Assembly: GCF_022829385.1 (NCBI RefSeq)
Contig: NZ_JAKSXX010000120.1
Coordinates: forward strand, 1 to 36,232
DNA length: 36,232 nucleotides
Reading direction: 5' to 3'
Source of the DNA: Methylobacterium sp. J-070
GTDB lineage: Bacteria; Pseudomonadota; Alphaproteobacteria; Rhizobiales; Beijerinckiaceae
In this document: positions 8,212-16,090 of the stretch, piece by piece
How the letters are laid out: every line of letters starts with the position of its first letter
Position numbering within the stretch: position 1 is the stretch's first letter
Notes under the pieces: generated by a model
The model's database searches: none
What the model saw: only the letters and a program-made list of their open reading frames with translations
What the model was told of the DNA's origin: nothing
Translations under genes and position numbers: made by a program

Positions 8212-9116
8212 CCGTGGTTCTGCTTACCAAGGCCACGCGGGTCGCGACCCTCCTGTCCGGTCGCAAACGCGCCAAGTGGCCATCGTCCAGTTTCCTCCGA
8301 CGTCTCCTCCGCAACCGGTCGGCCACGTTCGGCGGCGCGGTGCTGATCGCCGCGGCGCTGGCAGCGGTCTTTGCGGGGGCGATCTTCGACGCCGACCCGC
8401 TCGACATGGTCGGGCGCCCGTACACGTGGCCGTTCACCGACAGGCTCCACCCGCTCGGCACGGACATGCTCGGTCGGGACATACTCGTCGGGCTGGTCTA
8501 CGCCGCCCGCGTCTCGCTCGCGATCGGGTTCGCGGCTGCCGCATTGTCCACGATCCTCGGCGTGTCGCTGGGCGTGCTGGCCGGCTACTTCGGGGGCTGG
8601 ACTGACGGCCTGATCTCCCGGCTCACCGAAGTCTTCCAGACCATGCCGCCCCTGATCCTCGCGGTGGTCGTCGTGACGGTTCTGTCGCCAAGCGTCGGCT
8701 CGATCGCCTGCGGCATCGGCATCGCATCCTGGCCGCAGATCGCCCGGATCGTCAGAGCCGAGACGCTGCGCCTCCGGGACAGCGAGTTCGTCCAGGCCGC
8801 GGTGTCGGTCGGTGAAGGGCATCTGCGCATCGTGGCCGGCCACATCCTGCCGAACGCGTTGCCCCAGATCGTCGTGACCGGCTCCATCCTGGTGGCCTCC
8901 GCCATCCTGACCGAGGCGGCGCTGGCCTTTCTCGGGCTCGGGGATCCAAACGAGATCTCCTGGGGGAGCATGATCGGCGCCGGGCGCGAGGCCATGCGGA
9001 CGGCCTGGTACATGACCGCGCTTCCAGGCCTCGCCATCACGGCCGTCGTGCTTTCGCTGAACCTCCTCGCCGACGGTCTCAACGACGTCCTCAATCCGCG
9101 TGCCGGGAACGTCTGA
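8208..9116 (+). CDS. ABC transporter permease, DppC type
   Basis: 302 aa, starting in an ATGA overlap with the first permease. Typical DppC/OppC/NikC features are present: N-terminal helix (GGAVLIAAALAAVFAGAIF), HPLGTDMLGRDILVGLVYAARVSL, AGYFGGWTDGLISRLTEVFQ, an EAA loop (LRLRDSEFVQAAVSVGEGHL), and the closing LTEAALAFLGLGDPNEISWG. The N-terminal 30 residues are basic and somewhat longer than usual. It pairs with the preceding permease, and the double ATPase at 12163 is the obvious energy source because no other ATPase lies in the operon. Confidence 0.94.
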   Translation: MTVVLLTKATRVATLLSGRKRAKWPSSSFLRRLLRNRSATFGGAVLIAAALAAVFAGAIFDADPLDMVGRPYTWPFTDRLHPLGTDMLGRDILVGLVYAARVSLAIGFAAAALSTILGVSLGVLAGYFGGWTDGLISRLTEVFQTMPPLILAVVVVTVLSPSVGSIACGIGIASWPQIARIVRAETLRLRDSEFVQAAVSVGEGHLRIVAGHILPNALPQIVVTGSILVASAILTEAALAFLGLGDPNEISWGSMIGAGREAMRTAWYMTALPGLAITAVVLSLNLLADGLNDVLNPRAGNV

Positions 9117-9117
9117 A

Positions 9118-9135
9118 CGCGGACCCCGGTCCGCG
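9118..9135 (+). other. Intercistronic RNA hairpin
   Basis: Perfect 8-bp arms CGCGGACC / GGTCCGCG with a CC loop, starting one base after the permease stop and ending before the AAGGAG of the next gene. It lacks a T-run, so it may be an mRNA-stabilising or attenuating stem between the transporter and oxygenase parts of the operon. Confidence 0.45.
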
Positions 9136-9155
9136 CCACTCGAAGGAGAGTGTCC

Positions 9156-10352
9156 ATGAGCGCCGTCACCCTCCATTCTGTTTCGAGCGCGGGGCTCGAA
9201 GACGTCGGCGTCCGTGCCCGGTCGCCGGCGGATTTCCCCGACAGCCCGCTTGCCCGGGTCCTGAGGCAGCCGTTCCTGCTGGGTCTCTTCCTGCCCATCC
9301 AGAACGGAGGATGGTCGCCCTCGACGCTGCCGCGCACGACCGATTGGAGCTTCGACTACAACGTCGCGCTGACGCGCAAGGCCGAGGAACTCGGTTTCGA
9401 CCTCGTCTTCGGTCTCGCGCAATGGATCGGCAAGGGCGGGTACGGCGGGGAGTTGCGCTATCGCGAGACCACGCTCGATCCATTCGTCACGGTGGCCGCC
9501 CTCAGTTCGGTCACCTCCAGGATCCTCCTGATCTCGACGATCCACATCCTGTACGGTCCCTGGCACCCGCTGCATCTGGCGAAGTTCGCCGCCAGCCTCG
9601 ACCACATCTCGAAGGGTCGGTTCGGCCTCAACGTCGTCACCGGGTACGCGCCGCGCGAACCGAGGATGTTCGGCATGACGCAGATCGAGCACGACGAGCG
9701 CTACACGCGTTCGGCCGAGTTTGCCGGCATGCTGGAGCGGCTCTGGGGCGCGTCCGAGAACGTGACGGTCGACGGTCGCTATTGGCGGCTGGAAGAGGCC
9801 TACGTGACGCCGAAGCCGGCCTACGGACGACCGATCCTGGTCAACGCCACCGGCTCGCCGGCCGGCTTCGCCTACGCGGCGGCCCATTCCGACCTCGCCT
9901 TCGTGACGAGCCCGGCCGGCGCCGACATCGACGCCGCCATTCCAGCATTGCCCGATCATATTGGTGCGCTCAAGGCCCAGGCGCGGGCGGTCGGCCGCGA
10001 GATCCGGACGATCATCAACCCGATGATCGTCTGCCGTCCGACCGAGAAAGAGGCGCGGGACTATCACGCCGCCATCCTCGCGCACGCCGACGCCGATGCC
10101 GTGCGGAACTTCGTTGCCCATCACGCGGCCGGCGACAGCCGCGCCTGGACCAATCATCGGGCCGACCACCGCGTTCTCGGCGGCAACGTGCAGATCATCG
10201 GATCGCCCGAGCAGGTCGTCGAGAAGCTCGTCGCCCTCAAGGCGACCGGGATCGACGGCGCGCAGCTCACCTTCTTCGACTTCGCCCCTGACCTCGCATT
10301 CTTCGGCGAGGCCGTGCTGCCACTCTTGAAACAGGCCGGGCTGCGCCTCTGA
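9156..10352 (+). CDS. LLM-class flavin-dependent monooxygenase (SfnG/RutA/SsuD-like)
   Basis: 398 aa luciferase-like TIM barrel using reduced FMN. Family landmarks are GLFLPIQNGGWSPS, FDYNVALTRKAEELGFD, then LDPFVTVAALSSVTSRI, DHISKGRFGLNVVTGY and ERLWGASENVTVDGRYW, and near the end GSPEQVVEKLVALKATGIDG. Overall it resembles dimethylsulfone monooxygenase SfnG and pyrimidine oxygenase RutA more than a classical alkanesulfonate SsuD, but the substrate cannot be assigned. The start at 9156 has AAGGAG 8 nt upstream; a GTG six bases earlier is less likely. An extra N-terminal segment of about 38 residues precedes the barrel. No flavin reductase is in the operon, so reduced flavin must come from elsewhere. 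Probably acts with the DszC-like enzyme in successive oxygenations. Confidence 0.88.
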   Translation: MSAVTLHSVSSAGLEDVGVRARSPADFPDSPLARVLRQPFLLGLFLPIQNGGWSPSTLPRTTDWSFDYNVALTRKAEELGFDLVFGLAQWIGKGGYGGELRYRETTLDPFVTVAALSSVTSRILLISTIHILYGPWHPLHLAKFAASLDHISKGRFGLNVVTGYAPREPRMFGMTQIEHDERYTRSAEFAGMLERLWGASENVTVDGRYWRLEEAYVTPKPAYGRPILVNATGSPAGFAYAAAHSDLAFVTSPAGADIDAAIPALPDHIGALKAQARAVGREIRTIINPMIVCRPTEKEARDYHAAILAHADADAVRNFVAHHAAGDSRAWTNHRADHRVLGGNVQIIGSPEQVVEKLVALKATGIDGAQLTFFDFAPDLAFFGEAVLPLLKQAGLRL

Positions 10353-10404
10353 CTTCGGTCCGCCGCCGACCGACCAGACTCATTCCGACGCGTGGGAGCC
10401 TCGC

Positions 10405-12090
10405 ATGGATGAACGGATCGACGCCTTCGATGCATGCCCGTCCGCAAGAGGAGACGGCGCCGCGCCTTCGGGCGCGGTGCCCCGACTCAGCCCGCAGGAG
10501 GTCAAGGCGGCCATCCGCGACGGGCGGGAACTCGCGCTACTCGACGTACGCGACGAAGGCGTGTTCGCGCGTGCGCACCTCCTCTTCGCCGCTCCAGCAC
10601 CGCTCTCCCGCCTTGAACTGGTCGTCGACCGGCTTGTCCCGAGACGCTCGGCCCGGATCATCCTGACGGACGAGGGCGAGGATCTCGTCCACCGGGCGGC
10701 CGGGAAGCTCGCAGGCTGGGGATATCGGGATGTGTCGGTGCTGCGCGGTGGCATCGCGGCATGGCGGGATGCGGGCTACGAGCTGTTCTCGGGCGTCCAC
10801 GTTCCCAGCAAGGCCTTCGGTGAGATCGTCGAGCACGAGCTCGGTACGCCGCGTCTGGAGGCCCAGGACATCCAGGCGCTGCGCGAGCAGGGGATGGAGC
10901 TCGTCGTCCTGGACAGCCGCCCGATCGAGGAGTTCCGGGTCATGTCCATCCCGGGCGGCCTGGACTGCCCGGGTGCCGAGCTGGTTCACCGCGTGAACGA
11001 GGTCGTCCGTTCCCCCGACACTCTGGTCGTCGTCAACTGCGCGGGCCGCACCCGTTCGATCATAGGCGCGCAGTCGCTGATTAATGCGGGCGTCCGCAAC
11101 CGCGTGGTGGCGCTCAAGGACGGCACCATGGGCTGGCACCTCGCCGGCCTTCCCTTGGCCCATGGCGAAACGCGCGTCGCGCCTCCGCCCTCGGCCGGAG
11201 CGCTCGCCCGGTCCCAGACCCAAGCGCAGGCCTTTGCGACGCGGGCCGGCGTTACGACCATCACTCATGCCGATCTCGCGCGGTTCCGGGACGAAGCCGA
11301 TCGGCGCTCTCTGTTCGTGCTCGACGTCCGCAGCCCGGAGGAATACGCCTCCGGCCATCTGCCCGGCTCGCGCTCGGCACCTGGCGGGCAGCTCGTCCAG
11401 TCGACCGATTTGTACGTCGGTACCTTGAATGCCCGCATCGTCCTTGTCGACCGGGAGGGCGTCCGCGCTCCCATGACGGCGTCCTGGCTGGTGCAGCTGG
11501 GCTGGCCGGAAGTCCACGTTCTCGACGGCCTGGGAACCGGAGAACTCGAAATCGGACCGGAGCCCCTGCGCGTGCAGCCCGGGCGTGGTACGGACCCGGC
11601 CTTGGTGGACCCGCACACGCTGCACGATCTCCTGGGCCGGGACGCCGCCGTCGTGATCGACGTCGACAACAGTCTTCAATTTCGGAAGCGCCACATCCCC
11701 GGCGCGTGGTTCGCGACCCGCCGCCGGTTCTCCGAACTTCTCGGGAGGGTGCCGGCCGACGCCGCGATCGTCCTCGTGTCGCGCGACGGTGTGCTCGCGA
11801 CCTTGGCAGCGGAGGACCTCGCCGACTCAGGTCGCCAGGTTCGGGTCCTGCTCGGCGGTACGGCGGCCTGGATAGCCGCGGAGCTGCCGCTGGAGGAAGG
11901 GTCGGAGGACCGCGTGATCGGGATCGGCGAGGACGTCTGGTACAAGCCCTACGATTGGACGACGGACCAGGAGGCGCACATGCGCGAGTACCTGTCCTGG
12001 GAGGTCGGTCTCGTCGGGCAGATCGAACGCGACGGGGATGCCCGGTTCAGGATCGTGCATCCGGACGACGACGTCGGTCGAGCCGCCTGA
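10405..12090 (+). CDS. Four-domain rhodanese-related protein with one active-site cysteine
   Basis: 561 aa with four rhodanese-like domains, about residues 25-130, 150-255, 280-385 and 400-500, and a conserved C-terminal tail (VWYKPYDWTTDQEAHMREYL, then EVGLVGQIERDG). Each domain shows the LDVR/LDSR/IDVD strand and the HLPGS/HIPGA-type motif or a variant. The active-site position is Cys212 in domain 2 (VVVNCAGRTRS, a regular rhodanese loop). Aligned positions are Asp89 in domain 1 (IILTDEGE), Asp349 in domain 3 (IVLVDREG) and Ser459 in domain 4 (IVLVSRDG), so only domain 2 can carry a persulfide. No signal peptide, so cytoplasmic. GGGAG lies 8 nt before the ATG. In this operon it probably handles sulfane sulfur or binds sulfite/thiosulfate released by the oxygenases; the exact role is unknown. 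Confidence 0.9.
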   Translation: MDERIDAFDACPSARGDGAAPSGAVPRLSPQEVKAAIRDGRELALLDVRDEGVFARAHLLFAAPAPLSRLELVVDRLVPRRSARIILTDEGEDLVHRAAGKLAGWGYRDVSVLRGGIAAWRDAGYELFSGVHVPSKAFGEIVEHELGTPRLEAQDIQALREQGMELVVLDSRPIEEFRVMSIPGGLDCPGAELVHRVNEVVRSPDTLVVVNCAGRTRSIIGAQSLINAGVRNRVVALKDGTMGWHLAGLPLAHGETRVAPPPSAGALARSQTQAQAFATRAGVTTITHADLARFRDEADRRSLFVLDVRSPEEYASGHLPGSRSAPGGQLVQSTDLYVGTLNARIVLVDREGVRAPMTASWLVQLGWPEVHVLDGLGTGELEIGPEPLRVQPGRGTDPALVDPHTLHDLLGRDAAVVIDVDNSLQFRKRHIPGAWFATRRRFSELLGRVPADAAIVLVSRDGVLATLAAEDLADSGRQVRVLLGGTAAWIAAELPLEEGSEDRVIGIGEDVWYKPYDWTTDQEAHMREYLSWEVGLVGQIERDGDARFRIVHPDDDVGRAA

Positions 12091-12162
12091 CGCTCCGCGC
12101 CGGACGATCGTCCCGGCATCGACCGTACCGCCCGCGACGGGCGTATTTCCACTGGATCCCGG

Positions 12163-13758
12163 ATGCCGCCGATACTCGAGATCAATAAGCTCAGCCTCGC
12201 TCTGCCTCCGGGTGCCGATCGCCCATTCGCGATCGAAAATGTGTCGCTGTCGATAGAGCGGGGGGAGACGCTCTGCGTCGTGGGCGAGTCCGGCTCCGGC
12301 AAATCCATGACCGCGCTGGCGGCGATCGGGCTGCTGCCGTCCAACGTGCGCCCGGTATCGGGATCGATACGCCTGGACGGTCGGGAACTCGTCGGGCTTT
12401 CGGACCGCGACATGCGCGAAATGCGCGGGCGGAATATCGGCATGATTTTTCAGGAGCCCATGACGTCCCTGAACCCCGTCCTGAGAATCGGGGACCAGAT
12501 CGCTGAGGTGTTCGAGGCCCACGACGTCCACGATGCCCCGGGACGCCGCCGGCGGACGCTGGAACTGCTCGGGGAGGTCGGACTGCCGGATCCGCAAGCC
12601 ATGGCCGCGCGGTACCCGCACCAGCTGTCCGGCGGCCAGCGGCAGCGTGTGGTGATCGCCATGGCCTTGGCGCTCGAGCCGAAGCTGATCGTCGCCGACG
12701 AGCCGACGACCGCGTTGGACGTGACCACGCAGGCCCAGATCCTGAAGTTGCTGGATGCCTTGAGGAGGCGTCACGGTACCGCGATTCTCTTCATCACCCA
12801 TGATTTCGGGGTGGTCGCGGAGGTGGCTGACCGGGTCGCGGTGTTGCAGAACGGCAGGCTCGTGGAGGCGGGTAGGTCGATCGACGTACTTTCCGCACCC
12901 GCCCACGACTACACGCGGAAGCTGCTCGCGGCACTCCCGTCGCTCGAGCCGCCAGCTCCGCGGAAGATCGCGCCCGGAATCCCTGCCATCGCCGTCGCAG
13001 GCCTCCGCAAGACCTATCGCTCGCAGCCTCTGCTGAGCGCGGGTGAGGCCGTCGCGGCCGCGGAGGCGGTCTCCTTCGAGATCCGACGCGGCGAGACCCT
13101 CGGCCTCGTCGGGGAGTCCGGTTCAGGCAAGTCCACCGTCGGCAGATGTCTCGTACGTCTGACCGAACCCGACGGCGGCTCGATCCGGATCGGCGGGACG
13201 TCCGTCGACGGCCTGTCGCAATCGCGCTTCCGACCGATACGGCGGCGCATCCAGATGGTGTTCCAAGATCCGTTCGCCTCGCTCGATCCACGGCGCACGA
13301 TCGGACGGACCATCGCGGACGGTCCCATCGCCCAAGGTACGCCGAAGCGCGAAGCTCTGTCGAACGCAGGTGATCTGCTCGAGCTCGTCGGCCTAAGGAG
13401 GGAAGTCGCGGATCGGTATCCCCACGAATTCTCGGGAGGGCAACGTCAGCGGATCGGCATCGCGCGGGCTTTGGCCTCGAAGCCGGAGATCCTGGTCGCG
13501 GACGAACCGGTCTCCGCACTCGACGTCTCGGTCCAGGCGACGATTTTAGGCCTCCTGCAGGAACTCCAAGAGAAGCTCGGCCTCGCGATCCTGTTCGTCA
13601 CGCACGACCTTCGGGTCGCGGCGCAGGTCAGCGATCGCATCGCCGTCATGCATCGAGGACGGATCGTCGAACTGAAGGCGACGGGCGATCTCTTCCGCTC
13701 GGCCGAGCATGCCTACACGCGGGCGCTTCTCTCGGCAGTGCCTGGAGGGCGGGCATAG
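12163..13758 (+). CDS. Fused double ATPase of a peptide-type ABC transporter (DppD-DppF fusion)
   Basis: 531 aa with two complete nucleotide-binding domains. Domain 1 has Walker A GESGSGKS at 41-48, signature LSGGQRQ at 155-161, Walker B LIVADE at 175-180 and H-loop FITHDFGVV. Domain 2 has Walker A GESGSGKS at 317-324, signature FSGGQRQ at 423-429, Walker B ILVADE at 443-448 and H-loop FVTHDLRVA. Each half ends with the oligopeptide-transporter tail ([18 protein letters not shown]), here reduced to a short linker and C-terminus. It lies 72 bp after the rhodanese gene and no other ATPase is nearby, so it should drive the permease pair at 7207-9116. The ribosome binding site is weak. Last gene of the block; no terminator stands out after it. 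Confidence 0.92.
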   Translation: MPPILEINKLSLALPPGADRPFAIENVSLSIERGETLCVVGESGSGKSMTALAAIGLLPSNVRPVSGSIRLDGRELVGLSDRDMREMRGRNIGMIFQEPMTSLNPVLRIGDQIAEVFEAHDVHDAPGRRRRTLELLGEVGLPDPQAMAARYPHQLSGGQRQRVVIAMALALEPKLIVADEPTTALDVTTQAQILKLLDALRRRHGTAILFITHDFGVVAEVADRVAVLQNGRLVEAGRSIDVLSAPAHDYTRKLLAALPSLEPPAPRKIAPGIPAIAVAGLRKTYRSQPLLSAGEAVAAAEAVSFEIRRGETLGLVGESGSGKSTVGRCLVRLTEPDGGSIRIGGTSVDGLSQSRFRPIRRRIQMVFQDPFASLDPRRTIGRTIADGPIAQGTPKREALSNAGDLLELVGLRREVADRYPHEFSGGQRQRIGIARALASKPEILVADEPVSALDVSVQATILGLLQELQEKLGLAILFVTHDLRVAAQVSDRIAVMHRGRIVELKATGDLFRSAEHAYTRALLSAVPGGRA

Positions 13759-14332
13759 GTGTCGTGCCGCCTCCGGTGTCACCGTCAGCGAAAGCGTAAC
13801 GCAGCCTGACGCGCGCGGGAGTGCGGACATAACAGCCCAACCGCATCACGTTCGGTGTGATCTGCCCGAGCTATCATCTCGGCATGCAATGGATGCGTCG
13901 GAAATTCAGTCTAATAGAACGAATACTTACATCCGAACTTTCAAGGCTAGCTCATCGACCCAAGGCAACGCTGTGCCCTTCCGCATTGCGCTGACTGCCG
14001 TAACTACGGATTCCATGGGCCGGCATGAGCCCATCCGCTTTTTCAGAGTCTAAGCTCCGAAGCGGACGTTCCGCTTTCGGCCATCCGCTGCCGCCACACA
14101 TCGCTCGGCTGAACGTCTCGGATAGGTGGTTTTCCGCTGGTCCGCTTCCAGGCGATAATATGGAAAAGCAGACTCCGAAGCTACGCTTTTCACTGCAGGG
14201 GGCGACCGTCCGGAATGTCTGGTGTTCTCGATGACGGACCCGAAGCCCAGCCCTAACCCTACCCCTTAATAGCTTCGCCGGTGAGTCCCGTGCGGATATA
14301 GGTCGGTGTCCGAAGTCGGGAGCCAGTCAGAC
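13759..14332. other. Intergenic region with GCGGAC-type repeat copies
   Basis: About 570 bp without a convincing gene. From 14047 onwards it contains decayed copies of a repeat (CCGAAGCGGACGTTCCGC and related) also seen at 14590-14720. The open frames here are low-complexity readings of that repeat. Confidence 0.5.
14049..14180. repeat. Degenerate dispersed AAGCGGAC/GTCCGCTT repeats
   Basis: Copies on both strands: GAAGCGGACGTTCCGCTTTC at about 14058-14077, CCGCTGGTCCGCTTCC near 14137-14152, and a more decayed GACTCCGAAGCTACGCTTTT near 14172. I recall such AAGCGGACATTC-type elements scattered between genes in many alphaproteobacteria, where they generate spurious hypothetical proteins; that is memory, not a search result. 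Confidence 0.45.
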
Positions 14333-14563
14333 ATGCCGACACTTGCGGGAGTTTCCGTGTTCTTAGCGGGCCGTCATTCGGTCAGCTTGGGCGCTTGGGC
14401 GGATGACGACGACGAAACTCGCATTGTCCGGCTGCGGGTCTCCGTCGATGGCGAACTGATCGGCACCCTGGATGGCGACTGGCGCGACGATGACCATGCC
14501 GGGATCGAGGCGGCTGCGCTCGCCTACATCAAAGCACGGGGTATTTCCCTACAAGATGCCTAG
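14333..14563 (+). CDS. Small acidic hypothetical protein
   Basis: 76 aa from ATG 14333, or 85 aa from GTG 14306. It is acidic (ADDDDET, DGDWRDDDHAG) with an alternating hydrophobic strand RIVRLRVSVDGELIGTL and a C-terminal helix IEAAALAYIKARGISL. This strand-then-helix layout looks like a genuine small globular protein rather than a chance frame, but I do not recognise the family. A GGGAG lies 10-15 nt upstream of the ATG. It is isolated between repeat-rich intergenic stretches. Confidence 0.45.
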   Translation: MPTLAGVSVFLAGRHSVSLGAWADDDDETRIVRLRVSVDGELIGTLDGDWRDDDHAGIEAAALAYIKARGISLQDA

Positions 14564-14887
14564 TGGTCGAAATCTGACGCTTGGTACCCACGCGCGAGGT
14601 CCGCTTGGGGTGGTGAGCCGTCATTGGGTTGCCGCCCGAAAGCCGACATTCCGCTTGGCGCCCATTCCGGTCGTCCCCGAGGGCTGGAAGACCTACTCGA
14701 AGCGGACACAGCCCGTCGCTTGCCTCGCGGCTGGGGACAGTTGGTTCGTGGCCTAGATCTCAATCAGGAGGAGAGGTTGCGTCCGCGATGTCGCCGTCCG
14801 TCAAGCGGCGCATCGGCCCCGTGCGACCGATCCCGCAGCGATGGTCGGAAACCTCGCGCCATCGCTCGATTTGCTCGCTGCCACGCT
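14564..14887. other. Intergenic region with a second cluster of GCGGAC-type repeats
   Basis: Contains GAAAGCCGACATTCCGCTTG near 14638 followed by CGCCCATTCCGGTCGTC, and TCGAAGCGGACACAGCCC near 14698, matching the repeat family at 14049-14180. No gene seen. Confidence 0.45.
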
Positions 14888-16045
14888 TCACTCTTCGACC
14901 ACCGACCCGTCGAGATGGGAACGCATGGCGACGGGCTTCTGCCGCGCGGGAAAACGGTCCGGGGCATCCTCGGGCAGGTCCAGGCCGAGGCCGGCGCCGT
15001 CCGGGACGGAGAGGAAGCCGCCTTCCGGTGCAGCGAGCCCCGTCACGATCTGACTGCCGCGGAGCGCGTCGAGTCCATCGAATTCGATCGTGTCTAGCGG
15101 GTATTCCTGGATCGCGAAGTTCGGGATCGCGGCATCGAGGTGGAGGCACGCGGCCAAATTGATGGGCGAAAGCGGGTTGTGGTAGACGATGTCGACGTTG
15201 TGCGCTTCCGCCAGCGCCGCGATCTTCCGGCCGGCCGTGATCCCCCCGCAGACCGAGATGCATGGGCGGAGATACTCGGCACCGCGCCGGGCCAACAGCA
15301 TCTGAAACTGGTGGATGTGGATGAACCGCTCGCCGGTGGCGATCGGGACGGGGAGGTGAGCAGCCACGTGGGCCATGGCGTCGAGATTGTAGGGCGGGAT
15401 CGGGTCCTCGATGTACATTGGCCTGAGGTGCTCGATCGCCCGACCGAACGCGATCGCCTCACCCGGTTTCATGCGAGTGTGGAGCTCCACGCAGAGATCG
15501 ATCTTCGGTCCCACGGCCTCGCGCACCAGACGAACGGCCTCGACGGCGTCGTCGATCTTGGCGACATACGACTTGTACCAGGGATCCTTCACACCCTCCT
15601 CCAGCAGCGGGTTCATGTAGCCCACGGCCGAGAAGCCCTTGGCGACCAAATCCCGCGCGCGCGCGACGAGCCCGTCGACGGTTCGCCCCTTGCAGTGGCC
15701 GTACAGTCTCACCGTATCGCGCATCGCGCCGCCAAGGAGCTCATAGATCGGGACGCCGAGCTGCTTGCCCTTGATGTCCCAGAGCGCGACGTCGATCGCG
15801 GAAATGGCGCCGCTGATCGCTGCCCCCGTGAAGTTCTGAAAGCGATGCATCACATTCCAATGATGCTCGATGCGCCTGGGATCCTTACCGATCAGGTATT
15901 CACCGAATTTGCGGACGGCTGCTGCACTTGCCTCCAGATGGCCCCAAGCGCCCGATTCTCCGACCCCGGAGATACCCTTGTCGGTCGTGATACGGACAAA
16001 AAGAAACCGATCTACAAAAAGAGGCGTGACGCCGATAATCTTCAT
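14888..16045 (-). CDS. Enolase-superfamily sugar-acid dehydratase, galactonate-dehydratase-like
   Basis: 385 aa mandelate racemase/muconate-lactonizing enzyme family member. These enzymes abstract the proton alpha to a carboxylate using Mg2+. Predicted ligands and catalytic residues sit four positions after those of E. coli D-galactonate dehydratase (D183, H185, E209, E235, H285): E187 and H189 in CVELHTR, E213 in YIEDPIPPYN, E239 in ATGER, and H289 in YHNPLSPIN. The first ligand is Glu instead of Asp. The capping-domain GHCKG motif (116-120) is also typical. The start has a strong GGAG about 6 nt upstream. It is 45 bp downstream of the MFS gene and probably co-transcribed with it, fitting uptake and dehydration of a sugar acid. 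Exact substrate unknown. Confidence 0.87.
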   Translation of the reverse strand: MKIIGVTPLFVDRFLFVRITTDKGISGVGESGAWGHLEASAAAVRKFGEYLIGKDPRRIEHHWNVMHRFQNFTGAAISGAISAIDVALWDIKGKQLGVPIYELLGGAMRDTVRLYGHCKGRTVDGLVARARDLVAKGFSAVGYMNPLLEEGVKDPWYKSYVAKIDDAVEAVRLVREAVGPKIDLCVELHTRMKPGEAIAFGRAIEHLRPMYIEDPIPPYNLDAMAHVAAHLPVPIATGERFIHIHQFQMLLARRGAEYLRPCISVCGGITAGRKIAALAEAHNVDIVYHNPLSPINLAACLHLDAAIPNFAIQEYPLDTIEFDGLDALRGSQIVTGLAAPEGGFLSVPDGAGLGLDLPEDAPDRFPARQKPVAMRSHLDGSVVEE

Positions 16046-16069
16046 CTTGATCTCCTTTTAACGATTGTA

Positions 16070-16085
16070 TCGTGCCGCCGCACGA
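16070..16085 (-). other. Intercistronic stem-loop between MFS and dehydratase genes
   Basis: Perfect 6-bp arms TCGTGC / GCACGA with a 4-nt loop in the 45-bp gap. It is short and has no T-run, so at most a weak mRNA processing or stabilising element. Confidence 0.3.
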
Positions 16086-16090
16086 CACGA

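Noticed and set aside
8091..10169. Very long antisense open frame (about 690 codons) opposite the permease and LLM genes
   Set aside because: It is a GC-rich shadow: the composition is Arg/Gly/Asp-heavy with no domain, and the opposite strand carries clear conserved genes with good starts.
9156..10352. Naming the LLM gene sfnG or ssuD
   Set aside because: Similarity is to the broad LLM family; without alignment the substrate class cannot be separated from RutA- or DszA-like members.
13709..14053. A 114-codon plus-strand frame after the ABC ATPase
   Set aside because: It overlaps the ATPase end, has no ribosome binding site or protein-like pattern and runs into repeat sequence.
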